Shown here in pieces: positions 1 to 19,353 of a stretch of 64,000 bases of DNA. Location: the NCBI RefSeq assembly GCF_021168555.1, contig NZ_JAJOZS010000004.1, positions 1 to 64,000 on the forward strand, given 5' to 3'. The stretch's first letter is position 1, and every line of letters begins with the position of its first letter. The DNA comes from Stenotrophomonas sp. MMGLT7 (GTDB lineage Bacteria > Pseudomonadota > Gammaproteobacteria > Xanthomonadales > Xanthomonadaceae). Under the pieces are notes generated by a model. It searched no databases and was not told the origin of the DNA. It was given only the letters and a program-made list of their open reading frames with translations. A program made the translations under genes and the position numbers.

Positions 1-8
1 AAGTCGCC

Positions 9-30
9 GGATCCCCGCCTGCGCGGGGAT
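9..30. repeat. Dispersed palindrome GGATCCCCGC..GCGGGGAT, copy 1
   Basis: An 8-bp inverted repeat, ATCCCCGC with GCGGGGAT, around a CTGC loop. The same element recurs at 14951-14972 and 17678-17699. All three lie just 3' of a translation gene (tuf, rplA, tuf), beyond a second GC-rich hairpin. Confidence 0.8.
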
Positions 31-43
31 GGCGATGCGGCAA

Positions 44-69
44 GCCCGGGCGCGCAGGCGCGCCCGGGC
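44..69 (-). terminator. Probable 3' hairpin of tuf copy 1
   Basis: A perfect 11-bp GC stem (44-54 with 59-69, loop 55-58) begins 8 bases after the tuf stop on the minus strand. Only a short TTG follows it, so it may act as a 3' stabiliser or weak terminator together with the palindrome at 9-30. Confidence 0.55.
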
Positions 70-76
70 CGGTTCG

Positions 77-1267
77 TCACTTGATGATCTTGGCCACTAC
101 ACCGGCGCCGACCGTGCGGCCGCCCTCGCGAATCGCGAAGCGCAGGCCCTCGTCCATCGCCACCGGGTTGATCAGGTCCACCACCATCTTCACGTTGTCG
201 CCCGGCATCACCATCTCCACACCCTCCGGCAGCGTCACCGCGCCGGTGATGTCCGTGGTGCGGAAGTAGAACTGCGGACGGTAGCCCTTGAAGAACGGCG
301 TGTGACGGCCACCCTCGTCCTTCGACAGCACATACACCTCGGCCTCGAACTCGGTGTGCGGCTTGATCGAACCCGGCTTGCACAGCACCTGGCCGCGCTC
401 GACGTCGTCACGCTTGGTGCCGCGCAGCAGCAGGCCCGCGTTGTCGCCCGCCTGGCCCTGGTCCAGCAGCTTGCGGAACATCTCCACGCCGGTGACCGTG
501 GTCTTCTGCGTCGGACGGATGCCCACGATCTCGATTTCGTCGCCCACCTTGATCACGCCGCGCTCGATACGCCCGGTCACCACGGTGCCGCGGCCCGAGA
601 TCGAGAACACGTCTTCCACCGGCATCAGGAACGGCTTGTCGATGTCGCGCTCCGGCTCCGGGATGTAGGTGTCCAGCGCGTCCACCAGCTTGATGATCGC
701 CGGCACGCCGATGTCGCTCTGGTCGCCTTCCAGCGCCTTCAGCGCCGAACCGTGGATGATCGGGGTGTCGTCGCCCGGGAAGTCGTACTTGCTCAGCAGC
801 TCGCGCACTTCCATCTCCACCAGCTCCAGCAGCTCGGCGTCGTCCACCATGTCGGCCTTGTTCAGGAACACGACGATGTACGGCACGCCCACCTGGCGGG
901 CCAGCAGGATGTGCTCGCGCGTCTGCGGCATCGGGCCGTCCGCCGCCGAACACACCAGGATCGCGCCGTCCATCTGCGCCGCACCCGTGATCATGTTCTT
1001 CACGTAGTCCGCGTGCCCCGGGCAATCCACGTGCGCGTAGTGGCGCGTCGGGGATTCATATTCCACGTGCGCCGTCGAAATCGTGATGCCGCGCGCCTTC
1101 TCTTCCGGCGCCGCGTCGATCGCGTCGTACGCCTTGAACTCGCCACCAAAGCGCTCCGCGCCCACCTTCGTCAGCGCGGCCGTCAGCGTCGTCTTGCCGT
1201 GGTCCACGTGACCAATCGTGCCTACGTTCACGTGCGGCTTGGTGCGTTCGAACTTACCCTTGGACAT
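77..1267 (-). CDS. tuf: Elongation factor Tu, copy 1
   Basis: EF-Tu is the GTPase that carries aminoacyl-tRNA to the ribosomal A site. The 396-residue product has the usual family length. The P-loop GHVDHGKT lies near residue 18, followed by DCPGH and NKAD guanine-binding motifs and then the two beta-barrel domains. The start is fixed by [12 protein letters not shown], preceded by an AAGGTAG Shine-Dalgarno-like sequence. It is the last gene of the str operon, 51 bases after fusA. The protein is identical to that of copy 2 at 17746-18936, so the cell makes one EF-Tu from two transcription units. Confidence 0.99.
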   Translation of the reverse strand: MSKGKFERTKPHVNVGTIGHVDHGKTTLTAALTKVGAERFGGEFKAYDAIDAAPEEKARGITISTAHVEYESPTRHYAHVDCPGHADYVKNMITGAAQMDGAILVCSAADGPMPQTREHILLARQVGVPYIVVFLNKADMVDDAELLELVEMEVRELLSKYDFPGDDTPIIHGSALKALEGDQSDIGVPAIIKLVDALDTYIPEPERDIDKPFLMPVEDVFSISGRGTVVTGRIERGVIKVGDEIEIVGIRPTQKTTVTGVEMFRKLLDQGQAGDNAGLLLRGTKRDDVERGQVLCKPGSIKPHTEFEAEVYVLSKDEGGRHTPFFKGYRPQFYFRTTDITGAVTLPEGVEMVMPGDNVKMVVDLINPVAMDEGLRFAIREGGRTVGAGVVAKIIK

Positions 1268-1318
1268 AGTCTTCTACCTTGATTCCTGAAATTTCGTTGG
1301 GAAGTCCCGAGCCGAGGC

Positions 1319-3409
<2,091 letters not shown>

Positions 3410-3544
3410 GGGGCGCCTCTCAGTTTTGCGGATTTCGGATGGCCGAACGCCGCCTTTCGGCGGCCTTCGGATTTGGTGCGGCGCACAGCGCCACTGACAG
3501 CACCTAGATGGCGCCGACGGACCCCGTTTCCAAGGCCCGCATCA

Positions 3545-4012
3545 TCACCAGCGGTAGTGTGCGAACGCCTTGTTCGCTTCCGCCATGCGGTGGGTTTCTT
3601 CACGCTTCTTGATGGCGCCGCCGCGGTTCTCGGAGGCGTCCAGCAGTTCGGCGGCCAGCTTGCGCGGCATCGTGTTCTCGCCACGCTTGCGGGCGGACTC
3701 GATCAGCCAGCGCATCGCCAGCGCCATGCGACGGGAAGAACGCACCTCGACCGGCACCTGGTAGGTGGCGCCGCCGACGCGACGGGACTTGACCTCGACC
3801 GCCGGAGCGACGTTGTCCAGCGCCTTCTGCACCAGCTCGATGGAGTTGGGATTCTTTTCGCCGATGACGTCCATTGCGCCATACACGATTTTCTCAGCAA
3901 CCGACTTCTTGCCACTCTGCATCACCATGTTGATGAAGCGGGCAATGGTTTCGCTGCCATGCTTGGGGTCAGGCAGGACGGTGCGCTGCGGAGTAGAACC
4001 TTTACGAGACAT
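3545..4012 (-). CDS. rpsG: 30S ribosomal protein S7
   Basis: S7 nucleates assembly of the 3' domain of 16S rRNA and forms part of the 30S head near the E site. The 155-residue product has the usual bacterial length and conserved stretches such as [15 protein letters not shown] and [10 protein letters not shown]. It starts 12 bases after the rpsL stop, consistent with translation coupling in the str operon. In Escherichia coli S7 represses its own operon by binding the rpsL-rpsG spacer. The spacer here is only 12 bases, far shorter than the roughly 100 bases of E. coli, so the same feedback site cannot be present in that form. Confidence 0.99.
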   Translation of the reverse strand: MSRKGSTPQRTVLPDPKHGSETIARFINMVMQSGKKSVAEKIVYGAMDVIGEKNPNSIELVQKALDNVAPAVEVKSRRVGGATYQVPVEVRSSRRMALAMRWLIESARKRGENTMPRKLAAELLDASENRGGAIKKREETHRMAEANKAFAHYRW

Positions 4013-4024
4013 TGATGTTATTCC

Positions 4025-4399
4025 TTAGCTCTTCGGACGCTTGGCGCCGTACTTGGAACGGCCCTGGCGACGCTTGGTGACGCCGGCGGCGTCCAGCGAG
4101 CCACGGACGGTGTGGTAACGCACACCCGGCAGATCCTTGACGCGGCCGCCGCGGATCAGGACCACGGAGTGCTCCTGCAGGTTGTGGCCTTCGCCGCCGA
4201 TGTAGCTGATGACCTCTTCCTGGTTGGTCAGGCGCACCTTGGCGACCTTGCGCAGGGCCGAGTTCGGCTTCTTCGGGGTGGTGGTGTAGACGCGCGTGCA
4301 GACGCCACGGCGCTGCGGGCACTTGTCGAGCGCCGGCGAGGCGCTCTTGTAGGTGGTCGCCTGCCGCGGCTTGCGGACCAGCTGATTGATCGTCGCCAT
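4025..4399 (-). CDS. rpsL: 30S ribosomal protein S12
   Basis: S12 sits at the 30S decoding centre and influences translational accuracy. The product is 124 residues from [10 protein letters not shown], the same length as in E. coli; the reading frame stays open upstream to 4540 but those residues have no family counterpart. The streptomycin-resistance positions are wild type: K43 in [13 protein letters not shown] and K88 in GGRVKDLPG. The conserved Asp after K88, a known methylthiolation site in other species, is present. It is the first gene of the str operon, driven by the promoter at 4481-4510. Confidence 0.99.
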   Translation of the reverse strand: MATINQLVRKPRQATTYKSASPALDKCPQRRGVCTRVYTTTPKKPNSALRKVAKVRLTNQEEVISYIGGEGHNLQEHSVVLIRGGRVKDLPGVRYHTVRGSLDAAGVTKRRQGRSKYGAKRPKS

Positions 4400-4446
4400 C
4401 AGTAGATTCTTCTGGATGAGGCCCGGAGGCCAGACGTGAAAACGAA

Positions 4447-4470
4447 GGCAGGCCAAAGGAATGGCCTGCC
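4447..4470 (-). promoter_or_regulatory. Hairpin at the 5' end of the str operon leader
   Basis: A perfect 9-bp stem, GGCAGGCCA with TGGCCTGCC around a 6-base loop, begins about 4 bases after the predicted transcription start and is followed in RNA by UUCGUUUU. It could protect the 5' end or work as an early attenuator. It could also terminate read-through from rpoC. Only the fold is visible; its role is inference. Confidence 0.5.
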
Positions 4471-4480
4471 GAGACAGGAG

Positions 4481-4510
4481 AGTATAGCGAGCAGGCCGAA
4501 TCCCCGTCAA
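4481..4510 (-). promoter_or_regulatory. Sigma-70 promoter of the str operon
   Basis: On the minus strand a -35 TTGACG (4505-4510) and a -10 TATACT (4481-4486) are separated by 18 bases. Both hexamers match the consensus at five of six positions. The predicted start is near 4474, giving a leader of about 75 bases before rpsL. It lies in the 220-base spacer after rpoC, so the str genes need not depend on rpoBC transcription. Confidence 0.85.
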
Positions 4511-4590
4511 CTGCGCGGGTTTGCCAGCCTGCTGGCCCATCCGGGGCCGGAAAACGGGGCGCGTCCATTGCGCCCCCTTTCACTTGGACG

Positions 4591-4612
4591 GCGGTCCCGC
4601 GAGCGGGACCGC
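4591..4612 (-). terminator. Hairpin downstream of rpoC
   Basis: A GC-rich inverted repeat, GCGGTCCCG with CGGGACCGC around CGAG, begins 8 bases beyond the rpoC stop. No T-run follows, so it may be a 3'-end stabiliser or need Rho. Confidence 0.4.
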
Positions 4613-4619
4613 GCCGGGG

Positions 4620-8840
<4,221 letters not shown>

Positions 8841-8850
8841 TTTGATCTCC

Positions 8851-8951
8851 GGGATTCGGAATTCGAGATTCGGGATTGGTCAATGCGGGGGACCGGGAGT
8901 TGCGGGATGGCGGCCTGTGCCTTTCCAATCCCGAATCCCGAGTCCCCAATC
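8851..8951. repeat. GGGATTCGGGATTGG inverted-repeat element, rpoB-rpoC spacer
   Basis: Left arm 8851-8879 consists of tandem GGATTCGG-type units and right arm 8925-8951 is its near reverse complement; GATTCGGGATTGG and CCAATCCCGAATC pair perfectly. The element fills most of the rpoB-rpoC spacer and ends against the rpoC ribosome binding site. Related elements lie at 13251, 14397, 20633, 22086 and 48400. Confidence 0.85.
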
Positions 8952-8961
8952 ACCGCCTCTC

Positions 8962-13116
<4,155 letters not shown>

Positions 13117-13250
13117 GAGGTCTTCACCCTTCGCTGTGCAGGCCGCGCGTCCGCGGCCGGAGGAGAACAAAAGCTGTCAGTTGGAAGTCGCTGGTATTGC
13201 CGGCACCAGCACGCCTTCTCCCGCTACTTCCAACTACCAGCTCGATGAGG

Positions 13251-13326
13251 CGGGGATTGGGGATGACGTGATTCGGGATGGGGTTCAACGACCACCGGAT
13301 CCCAAACGCCGAATCTCCAATCCCGG
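13251..13326. repeat. GGGATTGGGGAT inverted-repeat element, rplL-rpoB spacer
   Basis: Left part 13251-13281 carries GGGATTGGGGAT and ATTCGGGATGGG; right part 13299-13326 carries ATCCCAAACGCCGAATC and CCAATCCC. It is a degenerate member of the family also seen at 8851 and 20633, here in the 295-base spacer between rplL and rpoB. Confidence 0.75.
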
Positions 13327-13345
13327 CTTTTCTACAACGGCCAAA

Positions 13346-13369
13346 GGCCGGGGGCTTTCGCCCCCAGCC
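13346..13369 (-). terminator. Attenuator-like hairpin between rplL and rpoB
   Basis: In RNA sense the stem is GGCUGGGGGC / GCCCCCGGCC closed by a GAAA tetraloop and followed by UUUGG, 43 bases after the rplL stop. In E. coli a partial terminator in the rplL-rpoB spacer lowers rpoBC relative to ribosomal protein synthesis; the same role is inferred here from position and shape. Confidence 0.65.
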
Positions 13370-13411
13370 TCGGATGCATCGCCCTGAAAGGCCGGCGATG
13401 CAAGGTATCGC

Positions 13412-13786
13412 TTACTTGACTTCGACAGTCGCACCGGCGGCTTCGAGGTCCTTCTTGAACTTCTCGGAGTCTTCCTTGGACACGGCTTCCTTGACTTCCT
13501 TCGGCGCGCCTTCGACCAGGTCCTTGGCTTCCTTCAGGCCCAGGCCGGTGATGGCACGGACGGCCTTGATGACTTCGACCTTCTTCTCGCCGACAGCCTT
13601 CAGGATGACGGTGAACTCGGTCTGCTCCTCGGCCGGGGCGGCGGCGGCGGCCGGGCCGGCAGCGGCGACGACCGGGGCGGCGGCGGAGACGCCAAACTTC
13701 TCTTCGATCGCCTTGACCAGCTCCATCACTTCCAGGAGGGTCTTCTCGGCGATGGCGTCGACGATCTGTTCGTTGGACAGGGACAT
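13412..13786 (-). CDS. rplL: 50S ribosomal protein L7/L12
   Basis: L7/L12 forms the flexible ribosomal stalk that recruits and activates translational GTPases. The 124-residue product has an N-terminal dimerisation domain (residues 1-35), an Ala/Pro-rich hinge (about 36-53) and the C-terminal factor-binding domain containing [20 protein letters not shown]. It follows rplJ by 61 bases and precedes the attenuator-like hairpin and rpoB, the standard L10-L12-beta order. Confidence 0.99.
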   Translation of the reverse strand: MSLSNEQIVDAIAEKTLLEVMELVKAIEEKFGVSAAAPVVAAAGPAAAAAPAEEQTEFTVILKAVGEKKVEVIKAVRAITGLGLKEAKDLVEGAPKEVKEAVSKEDSEKFKKDLEAAGATVEVK

Positions 13787-13847
13787 TGTGATTACCTTTG
13801 GATACTTTTCTGGGTTTAGGTTCTAGCGAACCACTCGGATTTCGAAA

Positions 13848-14378
13848 TCAAGCCGTCTCGGCCGCAGCTTCGGCGGGGGCTTCTTCGCCACCACCCTGCT
13901 TGTCGGCGACCGCCTTGACCGCACGGGCGAACATCGCGGCCGGCTCGGCCAGCACGCGGGCCAGCATCGCCAGCGCCTGTTCGCGGGTCGGCAGCGAGGC
14001 CAGGACGTCGACGTGGCTGGCCGGATACAGCTGGCCACCCATGGCGACGACCTTGGGCTGCAGCTTGTCGTTACCCTTGGCGAATTCCTTGATCAGACGC
14101 CCGGCAGCGCCGGGTTCTTCCGTCGAGAACGCGTACAGCAGCGGACCGACCAGCGCGTCCTGGACGCACTCGTACTCGGTTCCCGCCACGGCGCGCGAGG
14201 CCAGCGTGTTCTTGACGACTCGCAAGTACACACCATTCTCGCGGGCCTTCTTGCGCATCGCGGTCAGCTGAGCGACCGTGGTGCCCGCGTACTCGGCAGC
14301 GACCAGGGAGTGGGCCTTGGCGGCGACGTCTGCCAGCTCGGCGACTACTTCTTGCTTCTGGGACAGATTGAGAGCCAT
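13848..14378 (-). CDS. rplJ: 50S ribosomal protein L10
   Basis: L10 anchors L7/L12 dimers to 23S rRNA at the base of the stalk. The 176-residue product is slightly longer than the 165 of E. coli because of an acidic Ala-rich tail ending [11 protein letters not shown]. The start [12 protein letters not shown] has a GGAGG ribosome binding site. In gammaproteobacteria L10 with L7/L12 represses its own mRNA by binding a long leader; a 641-base gene-free region lies upstream here and could hold that leader. Confidence 0.98.
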   Translation of the reverse strand: MALNLSQKQEVVAELADVAAKAHSLVAAEYAGTTVAQLTAMRKKARENGVYLRVVKNTLASRAVAGTEYECVQDALVGPLLYAFSTEEPGAAGRLIKEFAKGNDKLQPKVVAMGGQLYPASHVDVLASLPTREQALAMLARVLAEPAAMFARAVKAVADKQGGGEEAPAEAAAETA

Positions 14379-14396
14379 TGCACTCCTCCGTTAAAG

Positions 14397-14427
14397 CCGG
14401 GATTGGGGATTCGGGACTGGGGATTCG
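14397..14427. repeat. GGATTGGGGATTCGGG repeat, rplJ leader
   Basis: Tandem units GGATTGGGGATTCGGGACTGGGG and a further GGATTC lie 19 bases upstream of rplJ. Only one arm of the inverted-repeat family is evident; no clear matching right arm is seen. Confidence 0.7.
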
Positions 14428-14950
14428 TCAGAAGCGCATACGGCGGCCCGACGGAACTCCCGATCTCGAACATGCGATCCCTGCTTCAAACAATTCCGCT
14501 CGCGGCTCCTGCCGCTTGCGGTCCTGGGCGGCTTCCTTCCTGGATGCCGGGAACGCCTCGCGGCATTCCGTTGGTGGCCGACTGGACCTGGTGGAGCGCG
14601 CTGGCCGGGATGTCCCGGACCGGCAAAACCAGAAAGACTCCAGAAGGACGACACCATCTACGCAGGCTCCATCCGTTGCCGGATGGGATTAAGCGCCCTC
14701 GCTGCATCGGCGGCGATTCCCTGCCAGAACGCGAGCTTCCGTGCCCGTCGCCGATGTGCGCCGACCGCGCCTGCGGTCTTTGACGGCTCCGCCTCGGGTT
14801 GCCCCTCGGCGACGCCTTCAAATGTATTGCCTGGCGGCGTGTTGCCGGTGCCGCCAGTGGATGCTTCTACTTAACTACCGCAATGTTTCACTTTGTCGTC
14901 GCGACTCGAGCTTGCTGCCTGATGATCGTAGGCAAGAGCGCTCAGTCGCT

Positions 14951-14972
14951 GGATCCCCGCCTGCGCGGGGAT
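14951..14972. repeat. Dispersed palindrome GGATCCCCGC..GCGGGGAT, copy 2
   Basis: Same sequence as at 9-30 and 17678-17699, here 3' of rplA. As at tuf, it follows a GC-rich hairpin close to the stop codon. Confidence 0.8.
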
Positions 14973-14986
14973 GACGATTCGGCAAA

Positions 14987-15012
14987 GCCGGCGCCGCGAG
15001 GCGGCACCGGGC
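14987..15012 (-). terminator. Probable terminator after rplA
   Basis: A GC-rich hairpin of about 11 bp with mismatches (14987-14997 with 15001-15012) begins 8 bases after the rplA stop and is followed on the minus strand by CTTTG. It suggests that rplK-rplA transcripts end at least partly here, before the long rplJ leader. Confidence 0.5.
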
Positions 15013-15019
15013 CAAATCG

Positions 15020-15718
15020 TCACTTCAACGAAAGCGAGGACTGGTCGATGGTCACGCCCGGGCCCATGGTCGAGCTCAGCGACACCTTCTGCAGGTAGGT
15101 ACCCTTGGAGGTGGCCGGCTTGGCCTTGATCAGGTCGCCCAGCAGCGCCTGCAGATTGGTCTTCAGCGCCTCGTCCTCGAAGCTGGCCTTGCCGATCGTG
15201 CAGTGGATGATGCCGGCCTTGTCGGTCCGGTAGCGCACCTGGCCCGACTTGGCGTTCTTGACCGCCTCGCCCGGGTTCGGCGACACGGTGCCGACCTTGG
15301 GGTTCGGCATCAGGCCGCGCGGGCCCAGCACCGTACCCAGCTTGCCGACCACGCGCATCGCGTCCGGGGTGGCGATGACCACGTCGTAGTTCAGGTCGCC
15401 GCCCTGCATCTTCTCGGCCAGGTCGTCCATGCCGACGGCGTCGGCACCGGCGGCCAGTGCCTCATCGGCCTTGGCACCGGCCGGGGCGAACACGGCCACG
15501 CGCACGCTCTTGCCGGTACCGGCGGGCAGCACGGTCGAGCCGCGCACCTGCTGGTCGGACTTCTTGGCGTCCACGCCCAGGCGCACGGCCACGTCCACGG
15601 CCTCGACGAACTTGGCCTTGGCGGTGTTCTTGATGATCTGCAGCGCCTCGTCGATCGAGTACGCCTTGCCCGGCTGCACGGCAGCGAGGATCGCTTTCTG
15701 TCGCTTGGTCTGTGCCAT
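15020..15718 (-). CDS. rplA: 50S ribosomal protein L1
   Basis: L1 forms the mobile stalk beside the E site and helps release deacylated tRNA. In many bacteria it also represses the rplK-rplA mRNA. The 232-residue product has the usual length and the family stretch [14 protein letters not shown]. It starts 3 bases after the rplK stop, so the two genes are tightly coupled. Confidence 0.99.
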   Translation of the reverse strand: MAQTKRQKAILAAVQPGKAYSIDEALQIIKNTAKAKFVEAVDVAVRLGVDAKKSDQQVRGSTVLPAGTGKSVRVAVFAPAGAKADEALAAGADAVGMDDLAEKMQGGDLNYDVVIATPDAMRVVGKLGTVLGPRGLMPNPKVGTVSPNPGEAVKNAKSGQVRYRTDKAGIIHCTIGKASFEDEALKTNLQALLGDLIKAKPATSKGTYLQKVSLSSTMGPGVTIDQSSLSLK

Positions 15719-15721
15719 TGC

Positions 15722-16150
15722 TTAACCCTCCACCGTCAGGCCCATGGAACGGGCCGAGCCCGCGATCGTGCGCACCGCCGCATCCAGGTCGGCCGCGGTC
15801 AGGTCGGGTTCCTTCGCCTTGGCGATCTCCTCGAGCTGCTTGCGGGTGACCTTGCCCACCTTCTCGGTGTTCGGGCGCTTGGAGCCGGACTGGATGCCGA
15901 CTGCCTTCTTCAGCAGGATCGTCGCCGGCGGGGTCTTGGTGATGAAGGTGAAGGTACGGTCCGAGTAGGCCGTGATCACCACCGGGATCGGCAGACCCGG
16001 CTCGAGCTTCTGCGTGGCGGCATTGAACGCCTTGCAGAACTCCATGATGTTCAGGCCGCGCTGACCCAGCGCAGGACCGACCGGCGGCGAGGGGTTGGCC
16101 TGGCCGGCCTTCACCTGCAGCTTGATGTAGCCAATTACTTTCTTTGCCAT
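15722..16150 (-). CDS. rplK: 50S ribosomal protein L11
   Basis: L11 binds the GTPase-associated region of 23S rRNA and is needed for RelA activation by uncharged tRNA. The 142-residue product has the expected N-terminal Pro-rich stretch [19 protein letters not shown] and the C-terminal RNA-binding domain. The ribosome binding site is GGAGAG. It is the first gene of the rplKA unit, 231 bases after nusG, with an extended -10 promoter in that gap. Confidence 0.99.
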   Translation of the reverse strand: MAKKVIGYIKLQVKAGQANPSPPVGPALGQRGLNIMEFCKAFNAATQKLEPGLPIPVVITAYSDRTFTFITKTPPATILLKKAVGIQSGSKRPNTEKVGKVTRKQLEEIAKAKEPDLTAADLDAAVRTIAGSARSMGLTVEG

Positions 16151-16329
16151 TTGGATGCTCTCCGGGTACCAGCGCCTCGAGACTCGAAGCTCCCCATCGG
16201 ACCGGGAATCACGCGTCCCGGCATCGCGTCGTACAACCTTTGCCGCTTTCGGGCGTTGCCGCCATCACGCGACAGGCCGCCCAGGGGCGGCCGTCGCTTC
16301 TGCCCGGCTACGCCGAAAGCGAGCCGCGC

Positions 16330-16338
16330 AGTATACCA
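16330..16338 (-). promoter_or_regulatory. Extended -10 promoter of rplK-rplA
   Basis: The minus strand reads TGGTATACT, an extended -10 with TATACT matching five of six consensus bases. No good -35 is present at 16-18 bases, which an extended -10 can tolerate. The following GCGCGG discriminator is GC-rich, as in promoters under stringent control. A small hairpin (16350-16371) between it and the nusG stop may end the upstream transcript. Confidence 0.65.
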
Positions 16339-16381
16339 GCAAATTTCACCGGCTGCCGACATGGGCAGCCGCGGTTCAGGC

Positions 16382-16939
16382 TCAGGCCTTCTCGACCTGG
16401 CCGAACTCCAGTTCCACCGGGGTGGAACGGCCGAAGATCAGCACCGCGACGCGCAGGCGGCTCTTCTCGTAGTTGACTTCCTCGACCACGCCGTTGAAGT
16501 CGTTGAACGGGCCATCGGTGACGCGAACCATCTGCCCGGCCTCGAACAGCACCTTGGGCTTGGGCTTCTCCACACCTTCCTGAACGCGGTCGAGGATGGC
16601 GGCCGCCTCCTCGTCGCGGATCGGCAGCGGGCGGTCGGCGGTGCCGCCGATGAACCCCATCACCTTCGGGGTTTCCTTCACCAGGTGCCAGCTCTCGCTG
16701 TCGATGCGGGGGATGCCCGACTCGTCGCGGGTCTCGATCTGCACCAGCACGTAGCCCGGGAAGAACTTGCGCTCGGAACGGCGCTTCTGCCCGGAGCGCA
16801 TCTCCACCACCTCTTCGGTGGGGACCAGCACGTCGCCGAAGCGCTCCTGCATCTCGTCGCGCACGATCCGCTCGCGCAGGGCCTGGGCCACGGATTTCTC
16901 GAAACCCGAATAGGCATGAACCACGTACCAACGCTTCAC
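16382..16939 (-). CDS. nusG: Transcription antitermination/elongation factor NusG
   Basis: NusG binds RNA polymerase, raises processivity, and links it to Rho or to ribosomal protein S10. The 185-residue protein has the NGN domain (residues 1-115, [17 protein letters not shown]) and a C-terminal KOW domain with [16 protein letters not shown]. It lies 13 bases after secE, the conserved secE-nusG pair, and is separated from rplK by its own hairpin and a new promoter. Confidence 0.99.
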   Translation of the reverse strand: MKRWYVVHAYSGFEKSVAQALRERIVRDEMQERFGDVLVPTEEVVEMRSGQKRRSERKFFPGYVLVQIETRDESGIPRIDSESWHLVKETPKVMGFIGGTADRPLPIRDEEAAAILDRVQEGVEKPKPKVLFEAGQMVRVTDGPFNDFNGVVEEVNYEKSRLRVAVLIFGRSTPVELEFGQVEKA

Positions 16940-16952
16940 TGTTGCAGCCTCC

Positions 16953-17363
16953 TCAACGACCCAGGAACCACTGGATGAGCTTCTGGATCACGAAATCGAA
17001 CCCGCCCAGCAGCAGGCTCAAGATGATCACCACGACGATCACCACCCATGTGGTGCGGATGGCCTCCTGGCGAGTCGGCCAGACCACCTTGCGCAGTTCG
17101 AACCGCGATTCGGACAGGAACTCGCGCGTATCCCGGCCCTTGCCGCTGGTCAGGAAGATCGCGGCGCCGGCCACCAGGCCGACCACGACGGCCAGCCCGC
17201 GCAGCTGCGGCGTCCACGAACCCAGCTGGGCGGCACGCTCGGGAGCGGAGAACCAGAACCAGACGAACAACCCGGCCACCACCAGCAGCGCGGAGACGAC
17301 GTACTTGACGATATCGCCACCGGATGCGGCGGAATCCTTGGAGTGCTCGATCTTGCTGTTCAT
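16953..17363 (-). CDS. secE: Preprotein translocase subunit SecE
   Basis: SecE clamps SecY in the inner-membrane translocon. The 136-residue product has three hydrophobic segments (about residues 19-38, 55-70 and 104-125), the E. coli-type topology. The conserved amphipathic stretch before the last helix, [17 protein letters not shown], is present. It starts about 100 bases after tRNA-Trp and is followed directly by nusG. Confidence 0.97.
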   Translation of the reverse strand: MNSKIEHSKDSAASGGDIVKYVVSALLVVAGLFVWFWFSAPERAAQLGSWTPQLRGLAVVVGLVAGAAIFLTSGKGRDTREFLSESRFELRKVVWPTRQEAIRTTWVVIVVVIILSLLLGGFDFVIQKLIQWFLGR

Positions 17364-17463
17364 GTATGCGAGTCCCTCGCAAGAGCCCGTACATCCATGT
17401 GCGGACTTCTCAATGCTCTGAATGGATTTTCAGCGATCGTCCAACGATCGCCTGACACTTGTA

Positions 17464-17539
<76 letters not shown>

Positions 17540-17677
17540 ATGTCTTGTCTACCGCACGCCCTAGACAGCAAAGGCGGACCGAGGTTCCCGGCCCGCCTGG
17601 CTGCCGGCCTTGCCGCCGGCCGCTGGATCCTGCTTGCCCGGATGGCGAACCGGCAAAACCCCAGAGCCCAAGTCGCC

Positions 17678-17699
17678 GGATCCCCGCCTGCGCGGGGAT
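17678..17699. repeat. Dispersed palindrome GGATCCCCGC..GCGGGGAT, copy 3
   Basis: Part of the long tuf repeat; the same palindrome as at 9-30 and 14951-14972. Confidence 0.8.
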
Positions 17700-17712
17700 G
17701 GCGATGCGGCAA

Positions 17713-17738
17713 GCCCGGGCGCGCAGGCGCGCCCGGGC
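17713..17738 (-). terminator. Probable 3' hairpin of tuf copy 2
   Basis: The same perfect 11-bp GC stem as after tuf copy 1. Because tRNA-Trp, secE and nusG follow, it more likely reduces read-through or stabilises the tuf 3' end than stops all transcription. Confidence 0.5.
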
Positions 17739-17745
17739 CGGTTCG

Positions 17746-18936
17746 TCACTTGATGATCTTGGCCACTACACCGGCGCCGACCGTGCGGCCGCCCTCGCGA
17801 ATCGCGAAGCGCAGGCCCTCGTCCATCGCCACCGGGTTGATCAGGTCCACCACCATCTTCACGTTGTCGCCCGGCATCACCATCTCCACACCCTCCGGCA
17901 GCGTCACCGCGCCGGTGATGTCCGTGGTGCGGAAGTAGAACTGCGGACGGTAGCCCTTGAAGAACGGCGTGTGACGGCCACCCTCGTCCTTCGACAGCAC
18001 ATACACCTCGGCCTCGAACTCGGTGTGCGGCTTGATCGAACCCGGCTTGCACAGCACCTGGCCGCGCTCGACGTCGTCACGCTTGGTGCCGCGCAGCAGC
18101 AGGCCCGCGTTGTCGCCCGCCTGGCCCTGGTCCAGCAGCTTGCGGAACATCTCCACGCCGGTGACCGTGGTCTTCTGCGTCGGACGGATGCCCACGATCT
18201 CGATTTCGTCGCCCACCTTGATCACGCCGCGCTCGATACGCCCGGTCACCACGGTGCCGCGGCCCGAGATCGAGAACACGTCTTCCACCGGCATCAGGAA
18301 CGGCTTGTCGATGTCGCGCTCCGGCTCCGGGATGTAGGTGTCCAGCGCGTCCACCAGCTTGATGATCGCCGGCACGCCGATGTCGCTCTGGTCGCCTTCC
18401 AGCGCCTTCAGCGCCGAACCGTGGATGATCGGGGTGTCGTCGCCCGGGAAGTCGTACTTGCTCAGCAGCTCGCGCACTTCCATCTCCACCAGCTCCAGCA
18501 GCTCGGCGTCGTCCACCATGTCGGCCTTGTTCAGGAACACGACGATGTACGGCACGCCCACCTGGCGGGCCAGCAGGATGTGCTCGCGCGTCTGCGGCAT
18601 CGGGCCGTCCGCCGCCGAACACACCAGGATCGCGCCGTCCATCTGCGCCGCACCCGTGATCATGTTCTTCACGTAGTCCGCGTGCCCCGGGCAATCCACG
18701 TGCGCGTAGTGGCGCGTCGGGGATTCATATTCCACGTGCGCCGTCGAAATCGTGATGCCGCGCGCCTTCTCTTCCGGCGCCGCGTCGATCGCGTCGTACG
18801 CCTTGAACTCGCCACCAAAGCGCTCCGCGCCCACCTTCGTCAGCGCGGCCGTCAGCGTCGTCTTGCCGTGGTCCACGTGACCAATCGTGCCTACGTTCAC
18901 GTGCGGCTTGGTGCGTTCGAACTTACCCTTGGACAT
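17746..18936 (-). CDS. tuf: Elongation factor Tu, copy 2
   Basis: This is the second EF-Tu gene, identical in protein to copy 1 (396 residues, GHVDHGKT P-loop). It corresponds to E. coli tufB by position: preceded by tRNA-Tyr, tRNA-Gly and tRNA-Thr in the same transcript and followed by tRNA-Trp and secE. Its ribosome binding region (GAGAAGAAG) differs from that of copy 1, because the duplicated tract stops at the start codon. Transcription probably begins at the promoter at 19354-19382 upstream of tRNA-Tyr. Confidence 0.99.
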   Translation of the reverse strand: MSKGKFERTKPHVNVGTIGHVDHGKTTLTAALTKVGAERFGGEFKAYDAIDAAPEEKARGITISTAHVEYESPTRHYAHVDCPGHADYVKNMITGAAQMDGAILVCSAADGPMPQTREHILLARQVGVPYIVVFLNKADMVDDAELLELVEMEVRELLSKYDFPGDDTPIIHGSALKALEGDQSDIGVPAIIKLVDALDTYIPEPERDIDKPFLMPVEDVFSISGRGTVVTGRIERGVIKVGDEIEIVGIRPTQKTTVTGVEMFRKLLDQGQAGDNAGLLLRGTKRDDVERGQVLCKPGSIKPHTEFEAEVYVLSKDEGGRHTPFFKGYRPQFYFRTTDITGAVTLPEGVEMVMPGDNVKMVVDLINPVAMDEGLRFAIREGGRTVGAGVVAKIIK

Positions 18937-18993
18937 GGCTGCTTCTTCTCGGTGATCGTTGAATGTTCTGGCGACAGGACGCGCCGTTCAAAG

Positions 18994-19069
18994 TGGTGCT
19001 CACGAATGGAATCGAACCATCGACCTCCTCCTTACCAAGGAGGTGCTCTACCGACTGAGCTACGTGAGC
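18994..19069 (-). tRNA. trnT: tRNA-Thr (GGT)
   Basis: A 76-base cloverleaf with acceptor GCTCACG/CGTGAGC, D-arm TAGCTCAGTCGGTAGAGC, anticodon loop TTGGTAA (anticodon GGT), T-arm GGTTCGATTCC and encoded CCA. It is the last tRNA before tuf copy 2. Confidence 0.97.
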
Positions 19070-19104
19070 GTGAGTTGTCTATTGTGACACGTAAAAGCGT
19101 CCAA

Positions 19105-19178
<74 letters not shown>

Positions 19179-19209
19179 GCCGGGGCACCACAATGTCACA
19201 ACATGAAAC

Positions 19210-19295
19210 TGGTGGAGGGAGGTGGATTCGAACCACCGAAGGCGTAAGCCAGCAGATTTACAGTCTGCCCCCGTTGGCCGCTTGGGTATCCCTCC
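19210..19295 (-). tRNA. trnY: tRNA-Tyr (GTA)
   Basis: An 86-base type II tRNA with a long variable arm. The acceptor is GGAGGGA/TCCCTCC, the anticodon loop CTGTAAA carries GTA, and CCA is encoded. It is the first gene of the tRNA-tuf transcription unit. Confidence 0.97.
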
Positions 19296-19353
19296 GGAGT
19301 CCGTTCCAGTCGGGCCGCGAAGGCCTGAAAGGACCGGGGTGAAACAGCCCGCA

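Larger units (their letters stand above)
1..1267. repeat. Long direct repeat, copy 1 (tuf plus its 3' flank)
   Basis: This stretch matches 17670-18936 base for base as far as I can read, at a constant offset of 17669. It covers the whole tuf coding sequence and at least 76 bases beyond its stop. Identity ends exactly at the tuf start codon; the 5' leaders are unrelated. The left limit is hidden by the window edge. Confidence 0.95.
14379..15019. other. 641-base gene-free region upstream of rplJ
   Basis: Between the rplA stop and the rplJ start I see, in the direction of transcription: the rplA terminator hairpin, a dispersed palindrome (14951-14972), about 260 bases with no recognisable motif, a hairpin with a 7-bp CCATCCG/CGGATGG stem (14669-14686), further GC-rich sequence, and a GGATTGGGGATTCGGG repeat next to the rplJ ribosome binding site. 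An L10-binding leader is expected in this position from E. coli, but I cannot confirm its kink-turn fold by eye. I found no confident promoter. Confidence 0.5.
17670..18936. repeat. Long direct repeat, copy 2 (tuf plus its 3' flank)
   Basis: Identical to 1-1267 as far as I can read. Identity stops at the tuf start codon on the right. On the left it extends at least to 17670, 76 bases beyond the stop; the other copy is cut by the window edge there. Confidence 0.95.
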
